Assembly (NCBI GenBank): GCA_027575765.1
Contig: JANBPT010000001.1
Coordinates: 62,001-126,000 of the forward strand
DNA from: Tieghemiomyces parasiticus
Lineage: Eukaryota; Kickxellomycota; Dimargaritomycetes; Dimargaritales; Dimargaritaceae
Length of the DNA: 64,000 bases
Direction: 5' to 3'
Positions 10,812-22,402 of the stretch are shown here, one piece after another. Made by a program: the position numbers and the translations under genes. The notes below the pieces were generated by a model, which was not told where the DNA came from, ran no database searches, and saw only the letters and a list, made by a program, of their open reading frames with translations. Numbering within the stretch: the first letter of the stretch is position 1; every line of letters starts with the position of its first letter.

Positions 10812-13690
10812 AGTCGATAGAGTTTGCGGACCGTGTTGCTTAATACCGCATAGGCGAGATAGGCTCCGATACTCAAACTCGGGAGTTTTTTAAGATAGGT
10901 AGCCGTATATCCTGAGCATAGTCATGCGGCCTTTATTGATTAAGTAACTGGCACGGCCCTCATGATCTCGTGGCCGGGCTTTCATCGTATGATACACACA
11001 GCCATGTGCTTGCTACGAGCCACGCACCTGGCTCTCGATCCAGGGCCTTGCGCAACCAATGGTTGCCTGGTCAAAACAAGGGGTCTTCGGTGAATTTAAT
11101 GTCTATTCACACGAACATGTGGCCCCGTTGCCGCTCCTGTGCTCTACTAGTAATAACAACGTTGTCGGACGAGCGAGCACATCTTCTGGCTACATCAACA
11201 CAGATGTGGTCGATTGAAATGCCTTACCAATGTCAATTCTATTGGATCATTGGTTGATGCCGCATCCACGCCTCCCCGCACCCCATGTCATAGCTTGATC
11301 CTAATCAATGATGGCCTACCTATTTGGTAGTCAGCATTATCCAGGCTGCACGCTTTTATCCATATCTATTATCCACCTCTTTCTTTACCTACTTTCATAA
11401 ATCCTTTCGATAGGCGTTCAGTCTTCCTGATCTTTGAAAGTGCCTTCCTCACAGGCGCCGCCGCCTCTTATCCTTCTAGGACCTTCTCTTCTCTACCCTT
11501 GCTTTGGCGGCTACCTAGCCGCCCTTCTATTCATGCCGGCGCCCGGTCCCGCCACGGCCTGTCGTCCTGGATTCCCCTAGTCCAGGCTGGCTAGTTACTT
11601 GATTGATGCTGGCTACCATTCAAGTATAATAGACCTAACGGTCGCCACTCAATAAACGACGGCTAACATCCAAATTAACGATCCCCTCCCCTTTCGAAGT
11701 TTTAAGCTTGTTTAGTGTTTTAGTACGTTTAGGCCTACCACAACCGATGTGCATGCATTTAGGATACGAGTCGCCGTTGGTTTCCAATCTACTACGCCGT
11801 GGGCTTCTTACTCTCCCTTGGTAACCTGCTCGTCATTATGCAGTAGACTCTACCCCAATCCTTTTCACCGCGGCCAATTATTGCTCAGTTTTCCTGTAGC
11901 GCTATTTCATTAAAAGCCCACTCACCAGGTAATTGTCCACCTGGCTCACGTGGGTGGTGCTGGGGGGGGAGGTTCACGAATTTGCTGAAGTCCGGCGGAT
12001 GAAGGGACACTGGACTTCAACTGGTGGGTTTCGTCCGTCTCTCGTTGGTCACATGGTCCATGAGATGTACTGATCTGGATCAATGGTCCCCTGGATTGTC
12101 ATCCAATGTTTCAACCAGTGCTTTGCGACTGACCCCAAGGGCCCAGTTTAGCTGGCGGCAAGGGGGAGAGTTATGACTTGGAATGGCGGTGGAGGTCGCC
12201 CCCACCATAATCCCTGCTTCTCCCTTGTTGACTGACCACTGGACACACCTAGTGACGCAGTAAGGCACAGGTTATATGGTAATATTCCCACCATAGCAAT
12301 CGATGAGAGAGCCGAACTGCTGGTATCTCAGGTTAACAGCCTGCCTTGTCGAAAGAATCCTGGCTGGATATCTTGACACAGGGCAAAACTATTGACGGAC
12401 TGTGGTTGAAATGGTGCCCATTACGCTGACTGGCACCAAGATGATCAACGAAAGGAATACTCATAGTCAAAGGAACCAACACTCCTTTTTCATTTTATGA
12501 AGGAACTCGCTTTACTTAGGTTGTGCCCTGTCCCCTAGTTTGAATTCGCTTCCATCGACATCGGGTGGCTGCCGACGCTTCTGGATCCCATCATCCGAAA
12601 CCGGGGGCTGACCCTTAAACCAGTTCTCGCTGGTCTAGTTAACTCCTAAACTGTCGCCATTACAATCTACGTCATTAGCAGTATCCAGGGGGAGCTTTGA
12701 CGCATTACCGGGTCCAAGAGGAAGGTTTCATCGCGCACTTCTTGGTTGATGAGCTACCTTAGAGTTGGGCTGAAATGCTTGTTGTAAACGCCATATTTTA
12801 GCTTACCATCTTGAACCATGAGGGAATGCCGTTTATCAACCTTGAATCCGCCGGACTCCGCAATGCCTATTGCGGGATCCCCGCGGATGCATTGGCGTGC
12901 GACGGTATAGAGAGGGCTACCAAATAGGTCACTCCATTGACTCATCTAAACGTTAACTATCGGCTATAGCCTCACCAAGGGTCGGGAGGCGCTTCCGGTC
13001 ACTCCCATAGCGCCACCCCTATCCGCCAGTTGCCGGCAATCTTACCGAACTTGGCCATGCCGTGTTTCCCACCCACAATTCCCTACCTGTGTTTCTCGAC
13101 CAATGGGCAGCGATATACCGTGTACCCACTTGGTATCTCTAGCTGTATGCGGCAATTTTGGGCCAGAGCCGCTCAGCAGTCAAACGGTGGGGATGAAACA
13201 AGGGACAGCTCAAACCTAGTCGAGGCCAGGTCTCTCCCGCCAAACTACATTGCTCGATCCGTTGGGAGGTGCAGCGAGGGTACCTACGCCAGGTTGGCAC
13301 TGGCTAGCAGCGGATCCCCTTGTGTGCGGCCACTAAAATGACGCACGCTCCAGTCGACGGTAGTGGGTGGCGGAATTCTACACAAATAGGAGTCGAAGGG
13401 GAACCTGTGTCAAGACGACAAGGCATTGAGCGAATCAGGAAGACGGGGAAGTGGGGGGAGGGATAACGGTGGCGAGGGCCGTCTCCCACCCCACACGCGC
13501 CTGCTAGTCCCCGGTGTCCAGTGCATACACACAACACCTTCACTACCAACACTGCTGGTTGGATGCGTTGTTTACAGTGACCCCAGTTAGATCTGGCACG
13601 GCCTCGTCCGCTACGGTAGATGGCTAGGGCGGCGTGAGGAGTAGCTCGGCCAGTTGGCTAACCTACCTGTCGGTAGCTCTGATGGCGCTT
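10812..13690. other. Gene-poor spacer between solo LTR and ENA ATPase
   Basis: No intact gene is seen. It contains a decayed repeat (see 11345-11665). It also holds a 63-codon minus frame at 12754-12945 whose residues look protein-like (GSPLYTVARQCIRGDPAIG, then a VDKRHSLMVQDGKLKYGVY stretch). A plus-strand stretch near 12540-12650 also reads like coding sequence but has no start or exon context. Both could be relics of lost genes or chance. Confidence 0.4.
11345..11665 (+). repeat. Diverged dispersed repeat, copy A (about 320 bp)
   Basis: The 3' part reads GATGCTGGCTACC...AGACC-AACGGTCGC--TCAATAAACGA-GGCTAACA and matches 18381-18442 (copy B). Upstream, a CCTTCCT..GGCGCCGCCGCCTCT..ATC..CTAGG block matches copy B near 18208-18250, and a TTTACCTA block matches near 18094. 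Copies are in the same orientation and differ by many substitutions and indels. Both end in ..AACA, so they could be old LTRs, but I find no target duplication. The left boundary is approximate. Confidence 0.5.
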
Positions 13691-13694
13691 AGGT

Positions 13695-13701
13695 TATAAA
13701 A
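13695..13701 (+). promoter_or_regulatory. TATA box for the ENA-type ATPase gene
   Basis: TATAAAA lies 267-273 bp upstream of the ATG at 13968. It is followed by a long pyrimidine-rich leader (runs of CCTTTC, CCCCCC and TTTCCTTTCTTCCCTCTC), as is common in strongly expressed fungal genes. Confidence 0.5.
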
Positions 13702-13967
13702 GGCAAACCGCCCGCCCCTTTCCCAAGTAACGCAAGCCCCTCCCCTCGTCTGCGATCTCCTTCGTTTCAGCGCGTACGATCTCCCCGTTTCACCGTCATT
13801 CAACCGTTACCCCCCCCCCTCCGGCCCCGACCTTTCAAAGTCTTAGGACCAATTTCGTTGTTCCCTCTCTCTTCACTTTCCTTTCTTCCCTCTCGCGCCA
13901 ATTCGACCATTGGCCTTATCTGCGCGCTTCCGCCTTCTAAACTAATCTAGCCTGCCCCCACCTGGTG

Positions 13968-16900
13968 ATGCATATCTTTTTTCGTTTTACCAAGCACACT
14001 CCGGCCCTGCAGCTCCCGCCCTACCACACCTTCCCCATCGACGATGTTGTCCACTGTCTCGCTACCGACACTGCCGCCGGCCTGAGCACCACTGTGGTCT
14101 CGGCCCGTCATGCCGAGCACGGTCTCAATCGTCTGAGCGGCCAGGGAGGTGTCAACCCGTTCCACGTGGCCTTCCGCCAGGTGGCCAACGCCATGACCCT
14201 GGTCCTCCTCGCCGCTCTGGTGCTCTCCTTTGTCGTCAAGGACTGGATCGAAGGTGGAGTGATCGCCTTCATCGTGGTCCTCAACTCCACTATCGGCTTC
14301 TTCCAGGAGTACCGCGCCGAGAAGACCATGGACGCTCTGCGTCGCATGGCCTCTCCGACCTCCCGCGTGGTCCGCGATGGTCGACTGGTCGCTATCCCCA
14401 CCGAGGAGCTTACGGTTGGCGACATCCTGGTTGTCGAACTGGGTGATGTCGTCGGCGCAGACTGTCGCCTTTTCGAGGTCTCAAACCTTGAGATTGACGA
14501 GGCTTTACTTACCGGGGAGTCCCTGCCCGTGGCCAAGACCACCTCGGCCCTCGACGACCCTGACGAGCCCCTAGGCGACCGTACCAACGTAGCCTTCGCC
14601 AGCACCACCGTCACCAAGGGCCGCGGGCGTGGCATCGTCACTGGCGTAGCCATGCAGTCCGAGATTGGCAAGATCGCCAAGACCCTAATGGATACTGGCG
14701 AGGCCCAGAAGACGCCGCTTCAGAAGGGTCTCGACCGGATGGCCTATTTTTTGTTTGGTTTGGCATGCATCTTCGCAGTGGTCGTGTTCGCCGCCAACAA
14801 GTTTAAGGTGAGCAATGAGGTGGCCATCTACGCCATCGGATTGGGCATCGCCCTGATTCCCGAGGGCCTGATCGCCGTGGTCACCCTCACCATGGCAATT
14901 GGCGTGCGCCGCATGGCCAAGAACCGCGCCCTCGTGCGCAAACTCGCCGCCCTCGAGTCCCTAGGCTCCGTGACCAATATTTGTTCCGACAAGACCGGTA
15001 CGCTCACCCAGTCCCGCATGGTCTTGCGTAGGGCCTGGCTACCCTCCTCCGGCAACTATAAAATCACCGGCCAGGGGTTCGTCCCGCGTGGCGATCTCCT
15101 GCACTTTGAGGTACCCCTTGTGGCCCCGGCTGATGATAATGACGACGGCAACCAAGGTAATGAACCGACGCGCAATATTCGGTTCGCCGATGAGGAGGTC
15201 CCGACACGCCGCATCGACCCAGCCGAACTCGACCCCGCCACCACCCAGTTCACCCTGGCCGCCGCCCTCTGCAATATGGCCGAACTCAAGCACGATAAGG
15301 TGGCCGATGAATGGGTGAGCCAGGGCGACCCCACCGAGACCGCCCTCCAGGTGTTTGCCACCAAGCTGAACCTGGGCAAGCCCGTGCTTACCACCACCAC
15401 CACCGACGGTACCCAGTCAGGCGGCGGGCCGGCCTTCACGCTGCTGGCCGAGTTCCCCTTCGACTCCTCGGTCAAGCGCATGAGCGTGGTATACCGCCTG
15501 GCACCGGCCGCCTTTGACCGCTACCCGGCACCCATCACCACAGGCCTGGAGGCCACGATTGTCAATGACCCTTACACCCCGTCCATATCCTCACGCCACA
15601 GCCTCGACCTCCACACCCCGTCCGTCCACGACAACCTGTCACCCGGCCCGCGCGACGGACTGGGTGTTGCCTATTTAAAGGGCGCCACCGAGCGTGTACT
15701 GGAGTGCTGCACCCACATTTACCGCGACGGAGTCCGCCGGCGTCTAAGTCCCATCCACCACGAGGCCATCGGCGCCCAGGTCGACGCCCTGGCCATCCAG
15801 GGCCTGCGCGTGCTCGCCCTGGCCTACCGTCCCTTGCCACTTCACGACCTGCCCGCCGATCCCACGAGCTGGATCCGCGAGGACCTGGACTGCAGCATGA
15901 CCTTTTTGGGGCTCGCCGGTATCTACGACCCGCCGCGCCCGGAATCCTGGCCCAGCGTACAGGAGTGTTATGACGCCGGCATCACCGTCCACATGCTGAC
16001 GGGCGACCACCCGGCCACCGCCGCGGCCATCGCCCGCGAGGTGGGGATCCTGCCCTCCGATCTTCCGCTCGAGTACGCCACCCGGCCCCTCAAGGTGACC
16101 GACACGTCCCCTGATACAGCGGTCGTAGCCATGGGTGGTGACCCGGAAAAGGCGAGCAACCAACTGGTTATGGCCGCCCCTCAGTTTGACGCCCTCACCG
16201 ACGAGGAAGTAGATGCCCTGGGCGAATTGCCCCACGTGATCGCACGGTGCAGCCCCGATACCAAGGTCAAGATGATCCAGGCCCTCCACCGCCGCCAGCG
16301 AATTGTGGCCATGACGGGTGACGGCGTCAACGACTCACCCAGTCTCAAGATCGCCAACGTCGGTATCGCTATGGGTCTACAAGGTTCCGACGTGGCCAAA
16401 CAGGCCTCCCACATCGTCCTCACCGACGACAATTTTGCCACCATCGTGCGGGCCATCGCCGAGGGCCGCCGCATCTTCAACAATATCCAGCGGTTCGTCT
16501 GCCATATGGTGTCGGGCAACACCGCCGAGGTTCTCCCGCTCCTCATCGGCCTGGCCTTCATTGATGCCTCGGGTAGCTCGGTATTTCCGCTCTCCCCCGT
16601 CCAGATCCTCTTCAACAACTTACTGACCAGCTCACCCCCGGCCATGTCCCTCGGTATGGAACCCAGCGCCCGGGATTCGATGCGCCGTGCGCCCCGCCCA
16701 GTCCGTCACGGTATCTTCACCCGCGAGGTCATCTTCGATATTATTATCTACGGTGGCAGCATGGGCATCATTTGTCTGCTGAATTTCGTCTTTGTCGTCT
16801 ACACGTTCGGTGATGGCCAGCTGGGAGAGAATTGTAACAGCACCTATACAGAATCCTGCGATACGGTCTTCCGCGCCCGCGGGGCCTTGTTCGCCACCAT

Positions 16901-17363
16901 GACGTTTCTCATCCTACTTCACGCCTACAACTGCCGCAGCCTACGTAACCCCCAGTGGTGGGGTTGGTGGACCCGCGCCAACCGTGCCGCCGGCGACGGG
17001 TTCTATAGTCGATTCTTGGCGAACCGTTATCTCGCCATCACCACTGCCGTCGGAAGTCTCGTTGTATTCCCCACGCTGTACATCCCGACGGTGAACACCA
17101 AGGTGTTTAAGCACAAACCCATCAGCTGGGAATGGGGCATCGTGGCCCTATCCATCCTTGTGTTTATGGCTATCAGCGAAGTGTATAAGCTAATCAAGCG
17201 CCGCGTGATGAAGCCCGTGTTCTGTGATCCCGTCATTCCCATCGCTCGTATGACCACTACCGTATCGGTTGAGCAGGAGGCCAGCGACGATAAGCTGATC
17301 TGGCTCAGCGGTAAGACCGTCAACCCTTACCAGGCGGTTGCCACCGACCAGGCCATTATTTGA
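13968..17363 (+). CDS. ENA1: P-type Na+/K+-exporting ATPase, ENA family (type IID)
   Basis: A single uninterrupted frame of 1131 codons. The codon before it (13965) is GTG, so the eukaryotic start is the ATG at 13968. The plasma-membrane or internal-membrane pump exports Na+ or K+ at the cost of ATP. Visible parts: an N-terminal cation-ATPase domain (about residues 20-95), TM1-2 around 75-120, the actuator-domain TGES at 182-185, TM3-4 with the PEGL motif near 304, the phosphorylation site ICSDKTGTLTQ with Asp near 341, a KGA nucleotide-binding motif near 570, LTGDHPATA near 680, TGDGVNDSPS at 783-792, and C-terminal TM5-10 including a segment ending at SEVYKLIKRR. Length and the RKLAALESLG-VTNICSDKTGTLTQ run fit fungal ENA pumps better than SERCA or PMCA. 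The gene stands alone, with an LTR-bearing spacer before it and a repeat-bearing spacer after. The symbol is by family; Na+ versus K+ preference cannot be read. Confidence 0.92.
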   Translation: MHIFFRFTKHTPALQLPPYHTFPIDDVVHCLATDTAAGLSTTVVSARHAEHGLNRLSGQGGVNPFHVAFRQVANAMTLVLLAALVLSFVVKDWIEGGVIAFIVVLNSTIGFFQEYRAEKTMDALRRMASPTSRVVRDGRLVAIPTEELTVGDILVVELGDVVGADCRLFEVSNLEIDEALLTGESLPVAKTTSALDDPDEPLGDRTNVAFASTTVTKGRGRGIVTGVAMQSEIGKIAKTLMDTGEAQKTPLQKGLDRMAYFLFGLACIFAVVVFAANKFKVSNEVAIYAIGLGIALIPEGLIAVVTLTMAIGVRRMAKNRALVRKLAALESLGSVTNICSDKTGTLTQSRMVLRRAWLPSSGNYKITGQGFVPRGDLLHFEVPLVAPADDNDDGNQGNEPTRNIRFADEEVPTRRIDPAELDPATTQFTLAAALCNMAELKHDKVADEWVSQGDPTETALQVFATKLNLGKPVLTTTTTDGTQSGGGPAFTLLAEFPFDSSVKRMSVVYRLAPAAFDRYPAPITTGLEATIVNDPYTPSISSRHSLDLHTPSVHDNLSPGPRDGLGVAYLKGATERVLECCTHIYRDGVRRRLSPIHHEAIGAQVDALAIQGLRVLALAYRPLPLHDLPADPTSWIREDLDCSMTFLGLAGIYDPPRPESWPSVQECYDAGITVHMLTGDHPATAAAIAREVGILPSDLPLEYATRPLKVTDTSPDTAVVAMGGDPEKASNQLVMAAPQFDALTDEEVDALGELPHVIARCSPDTKVKMIQALHRRQRIVAMTGDGVNDSPSLKIANVGIAMGLQGSDVAKQASHIVLTDDNFATIVRAIAEGRRIFNNIQRFVCHMVSGNTAEVLPLLIGLAFIDASGSSVFPLSPVQILFNNLLTSSPPAMSLGMEPSARDSMRRAPRPVRHGIFTREVIFDIIIYGGSMGIICLLNFVFVVYTFGDGQLGENCNSTYTESCDTVFRARGALFATMTFLILLHAYNCRSLRNPQWWGWWTRANRAAGDGFYSRFLANRYLAITTAVGSLVVFPTLYIPTVNTKVFKHKPISWEWGIVALSILVFMAISEVYKLIKRRVMKPVFCDPVIPIARMTTTVSVEQEASDDKLIWLSGKTVNPYQAVATDQAII

Positions 17364-17861
17364 ATTACTGTATCCTTGATCCATTCGCTTTTGGATACGA
17401 TAAGCTTGAACCCGACTTGCGGTGAATATATAGTCCCGAATCAAAACTCTTAATTAATCAGTACTGTGATGTGGACACAACCGAAGTACGTAACGGGAAT
17501 GCGGCATCTATTCAGGCTAATTCGAAGCAAGCGATGAGAAAGTGAAGTAGTGTATAAATGAGGACACCGGCCAACGATAATTGCATGATCTGGAGGCCTG
17601 GAATGCCTAGATTATCCCTTTTTACGGCACCAGGTGAATACCGGACGACCTCCGATATCAATCACGTCCTAAGACCCCCACGTGCCCTACTGTCTACGTG
17701 ATTGACCTCCCCATAAGTAGGTATCGAAAAAAGTTAAGAGCAACAGTGTCAGTGTCGCAGGTAAAGATTACCCTAGAGGAACCTAAGGCCAATAACCAAA
17801 AGTACTAAAGACTAATAAATGAAAAAATTGAAGAGCGAATTGCAGAATGGTGTAAACGGTT

Positions 17862-17945
17862 GTGTGTGGGTGATAGGCTATCGTTTAAGGAGTAACGATC
17901 GGGAGGGCCTTTTATATCAAAGGATGTCTGGCATCCTTCACAACC
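17862..17945 (-). repeat. Short inverted copy (C) of the dispersed repeat end
   Basis: On the minus strand this reads GAAGGATGCCAGACATCCTTT-ATATAAAAGGCC...TTAAACGATAGCC, matching the 3' 70-80 bp of copy B at 18377-18450 in opposite orientation. With copy B it forms an inverted-repeat pair with an interior of about 430 bp. Within each arm GGATGCC-GGCATCC can also fold as a small hairpin. Confidence 0.6.
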
Positions 17946-18037
17946 GCTACGGCTTTTGGGCTAGGGGATAATCGAAAGATAATCGTCCGAGGCGGGGTTA
18001 GTACCAAGGCGAATATGAAGGTATTTACCAAGCTGCT

Positions 18038-18450
18038 GTATGGTGCCCACAACTTTTAATCCGATCAATAGCCACGGTAACCACTCATTTCCCCTTTACC
18101 TAAACTTCTTCTTTCTTACTTCTTCCTTCTCGAGCCTTCGTTATCCCTTTAGTCCTTTACTTCGTTATTCCTTGGTAGCGACGCCAACCTCCCCAATCTG
18201 TTGGACGTCACCACCTTCCTTGACCGGCGCCTCCGCCTCTATCCGCCTAGGGTCTCCCTCCCCTCCAGACTCTTCGTATTGACCTAGCGGCCGCGCAACT
18301 GCTATCCCTCTCCGTCTGGGCGCCAGCCCCGCCCCGCACTATCACCCTGGGGTCCGCTCTGAACCCAAGCTGTAGCCATTATGAAGGATGCCGGCCATCC
18401 TTTGCCATAAAAGACCTTTCGGTCGCTATTCAATAAACGATAGCTTAACA
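18038..18450 (+). repeat. Diverged dispersed repeat, copy B
   Basis: This is related over most of its length to 11345-11665 (copy A, same orientation). Its last 75 bp are also repeated in inverse orientation at 17862-17945 (copy C). It starts TGTATGGTGCCC and ends AGCTTAACA, which would suit an old LTR, but no target duplication is seen. Together with copy C it could instead be a roughly 590-bp element with terminal inverted repeats. Ends are approximate. Confidence 0.55.
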
Positions 18451-19492
18451 TACACACTCCACTGTCTTTATTATTCTACAATCCGTTCGTAAGTCTTTTC
18501 ATTTATTAGTCTCTAGTTCCTCGGCTATTTAGCCACTAGTTTCCTCGAGAGAGTTTCCCCTACGACATAGATGCTCCTGTTCAATAGCCGGCGAGATGGA
18601 TCGGATAAAAAATACAATGTGAAACCATCGTGACGGCTGTTAGCGTCACTGAGTATACCTATGTAAAATGTATTAAGTGTATCATACCGAAGAAGCTACC
18701 AATAACGCTCGTCATGAGGTCGGCAGTTCGTTCTACGATGTGATGGTGCGGTGAAATGATGGGACGTCGAAGTCCTACCGCTTGTTCGCAGGAACCGTCA
18801 CCACAATGGTATCCAAACCATCGGGTGGGCAATCGAACTAACCAGTAAGGCTGTCACTGGGAATGCAACCAAACCCCCCTTTTTAGAGAAAGTGAACAAA
18901 CTTGGATTTCGGGGGTGACCTTTGAACCATCCTTCTTCCTCTTCTTTTTTTCATATCCTCTATGTGCCATTTTCTACTGGATTTTATTTTGACCATCGTC
19001 CCGCCAATGGTCTTTCATCTACAGCATGATCTTACTATCACATTCGACATGCCTGCCGTTCGGACTACTCGCTCCGCGGCATCTAGCCGTTGTTAAATCT
19101 AAGTACGTGGCCAGCAACTAGCGTCAGAGCTACTGCACAGTTTACTATAGGTTACATAGGATGACTTCATCACACCAACTAAACTACGGTAACAAAATAG
19201 AAGGCATACGGCTATAAGTGATTGCTTTAGGGTGGTAATTGTGTCCTTACGCCTTTGCCTTCCAACGAACCCAACCTAGTGACTTGAGGGCCTACATTGA
19301 TTTATGATCAGGAGACAGTCCCTGGGAGGTTATGAATGCCAATGCTTACTTTGGGCAACGATCCACTAGAAACAAGTCACGAAAAAGTGTTTATGCTGCC
19401 TTTGTGAAATGGACAGTGGGTCGTGTTAAACTGCGCGGACCAAGATGGAACCAATGTGAAAAATTAAAAAGCATGGCCAGAATATTCCAAAC

Positions 19493-22402
19493 TTAGACCT
19501 TGGCGGCTGTGTGTGACCGACTGACCTTGACGGCTAGGTCCTCTTCCTCCTCCTCATTATCTACCGACATACTGCTACTTTCCTCGTCCATGTCTTCTTC
19601 GCTGTCATCACTTTCCTCCTCATCCTCATCTTCAGAGCCCTTCTTCTCTGCGTCTTCTAGAGCCCGCCGGCTGAGTGACTTGAGGTACCGGATAGTATGC
19701 ACGTTCTCGGTGCACACCTTGGCGAGTTCCACCTGCATGCGTGATAGCACCTTCTGGATGTTCCGCAGGGTGGGCTGTAGCCGGTTGGACTGCCGGCGAA
19801 TGAAATCACCGTGGTGCTTCATCAACTGGGCAACCCACAGGAGGTGAAACTCGAGATGTGGGGAACGCTCGGCCTGGGTAGCGATGAAGTTCAACATGTG
19901 GCCGACGTAGGGGCCGGGAAACCCTGGGACGAGCACAGGCACGTGGGCCGATGGAATGGCGTCGTAGATTTTGGCGATAAGGGTCGCCTCATTGAGCCGG
20001 AGGGCCATAATGAGCGCCATGAGATAGTCGGTGTCGCGAAGGGCGGCCAGGGCGGCGGCCGGTGTCACAGTGGTGTCCAGATCAAAGGGGTCGAAAATCC
20101 AGGCCTCGTCGAGCGAGTAGAGCAGAAGGCCGTCGGTGCACACGGCGGCCCAGGCCCGCCCCGTGGGTGAGAAGGCCAGGTCGGTGGTGCGGATCTCGGG
20201 CTGGGTGGTCCGCTGGGAAAGGTCACCCTTACGGACTCCGGGTAGGGAGGTCCGGTTGACGCGAAGGCCACGGAGGTCGACCTCCTCGTCAGACTGGTCG
20301 TCAATCAGGGCGAGCGGGCCGCCGTCGCTCTGCTGGCGGTAGTTGGCGCGCAGTTTCACGCCCTGGTAGTCGAGGTTTTCGGTGATGCGGAACCGACGGA
20401 TAAGAATGTACGTGTCGGTGTCGTAGAGGCAGATGTGATTGCTGCGGCCACCGCCCAGGATGGCGGTGCCATCGGCGCTGTAAGCGATTCGGGTGAAAGC
20501 CTGGGTCTTATGCTGGTTGTTGATACTGGTCAGGTCGTCCACAGCTTTGCCGGCCACCAAGTCACGGCGACCCTCGATCGAGCCCGTTTGGGTGCCGTAT
20601 TCCACGTTCCAAAAGTTGATTTGGCCGTCCAGCGTACTGCAAGCCAGTTGTTCGCCGTCCGGTCGGAAGGCCACTGATAGAACCTCGCGCGAATGCTCGA
20701 AGCACCGCACCTTGCGGTCGCGGTCTAGCAGATACCACAGGCGCACCGTCTTATCCCAAGATGCCGAGGCGAGGATGTTACCCTCCGGGTGAAAGGCCAG
20801 CTGGCTGACAGGGGCCTGGTGGGCAGCCAGTGTGTCAAGGAGCTTGCCCGTCTGCAGCGACCAGGAGAAAATCGTGAAGTCCTCTTTGGCGCTGGCGGTC
20901 ACAATTTCGCCGCTAGGGTCCACAGCCAACGCGCCAAATTGGGTGGGCGTTGGGGAAACAAGGGTGCGGAAATTGCGGTAGCGGATCAAGTCAAAGGCGC
21001 GCACAGTACCGTCCAGGGATGCGGAGACGACCACTTGGCCGTTTTTGGTGAAGGTTAGGGCTTCGATGGCGCCTTTGTGGTCAGTGAAGGTCACAAAACA
21101 GTACCCAGACCCGGTGTTCCACACCTTGATCCGGCCTTGACCATCGCCGGTGGCCACATACTGACCGTCCGGGGAGTAGGCCACAGCGCTCATGTCGTGT
21201 GAGTGGCCCTGCTGCTTGAGCACGTACGATTCGGACTGCCATTCCCAAACCAGCAGCTGGCCTAGAGCGGCCGAGCCCACGCCAATCCACTCGCCGGTGG
21301 GATTTAGCGTGATGGTGGTGATCGGGTGTGACCCCACGCTGAGCAGGTGGATCGGCGTCGCGTCAGGCATCTGCCAGATACCGAAGCTGCCGTTACCGAA
21401 CCCGAGCACCAGGAGCTGGCTGGCCGCGTGGAACGCTGCGCAGGTCACCCCGCCCTGGGCCTTGGCCAGGGCCTTTTGGGATACGATTTCCCACAGGCCC
21501 TGCCCTTCCGATGTCAGAAACTCACTAGCGGTCATCTCGTCTTCGGTGTCAGGCTTGACACATCGACGGACGACAAATGCTCGGTTACGCGTGACAGTGT
21601 AAAGGTACCGGTCATCGGGCCCGAGCCAGGCGGCCACCACGGCTTCCTGGTGGCCGCCGAGTGAATAGCTCTGCATGTATTTGCGCGGCTGAATCTTGGC
21701 CGGCAGCACGTGGAGCCTCACGAGTCGGTCGCGTGACGATACCAGGAGGCCGCGGTTATCGCTAGTCCAGCTTACGTGGCTGATGTCGTCCTTGGCCGGG
21801 CCAGTCACGGCGAAGGTCTCCAGCTTGCTCCGCTGGCGGTCGAGGTTCGGTGTGGAATAGACGTAAACTATGCTGCCACTCGAAATTGCGAACAGCCGGC
21901 TGTCGGGACTGAACGCCATCGTCGTCGAGCCTGCTTGGATGCCGAATTTGGCAATTGTAATTTTACGCACAGTGTTGATCACGTTGACCATGCCGCCGCG
22001 ATCAATCGCCACTATAAACAGGCCATTCGGCGAGATGGCCATGGCTTCGATGTCGTGGGCGCTCTGGGTGGGTAGCGTCTCGGCACGATTATTGACCAGA
22101 TCGAAGATGGATATCCGGTTGCCCACCGGGCTGACGATTGAGTTGCCATCGGGTGTGAACACTATGTTGCCGGCCTTGTATACAGACCCGCACAGGTTGG
22201 AGAACTGGGAGTGAAAGTGTCGCGAGGCGGGAACGATGGGTAACGTACGAGGTTAGCGAGTGGAAAAAATAGGGATGGCAATCGGGTCAAGCCTGGGTTA
22301 ACTTGCACAGGTTTTCGCCCCAGCGTTGCTATAGTCACCACTGGGTCCTGGGCAGGCCGGATAGTAAGAGGAGAGCTGGCTTACCTTGAAATTAGTCTTC
22401 AT
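19493..22402 (-). CDS. PWP2: Periodic tryptophan protein 2 (Pwp2/Utp1), WD40 U3 snoRNP protein
   Basis: Two exons: a tiny 18-nt exon 22385-22402 (MKTNFK) and 19493-22204. The 180-bp intron has a GTAAGC donor and a CAG acceptor, and the joint is in phase 0. The long frame on its own begins at a GTG inside conserved sequence; the join restores the family start MKTNFK-FSNLCGSVYKAGN-IVFTPDGN. Total is 909 aa. Pwp2 is a core subunit of the UTP-B complex of the small-subunit processome, acting in the nucleolus in 18S pre-rRNA processing. Seen: tandem WD40 repeats through about residue 660 (HSHDMSAVAYSPDGQYVATGDGQGRIKVWNTGSG and similar). After them comes a C-terminal Utp12-type helical domain (about residues 720-860) and a highly acidic tail (EDEDEEESDDSEEDMDEES) ending in a basic patch. 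Length is close to yeast Pwp2. Confidence 0.95.

Larger units (their letters stand above)
17364..19492. other. Spacer after ENA ATPase, with repeats
   Basis: No gene is seen between the ATPase stop and the 3' end of PWP2. It holds an AATAAA-like site near 17814-17820 and an inverted-repeat element around 17862-18455 (separate entries). From about 18600 to 19480 the sequence is AT-rich with nothing recognisable; this part presumably includes the PWP2 3' UTR. Confidence 0.5.
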
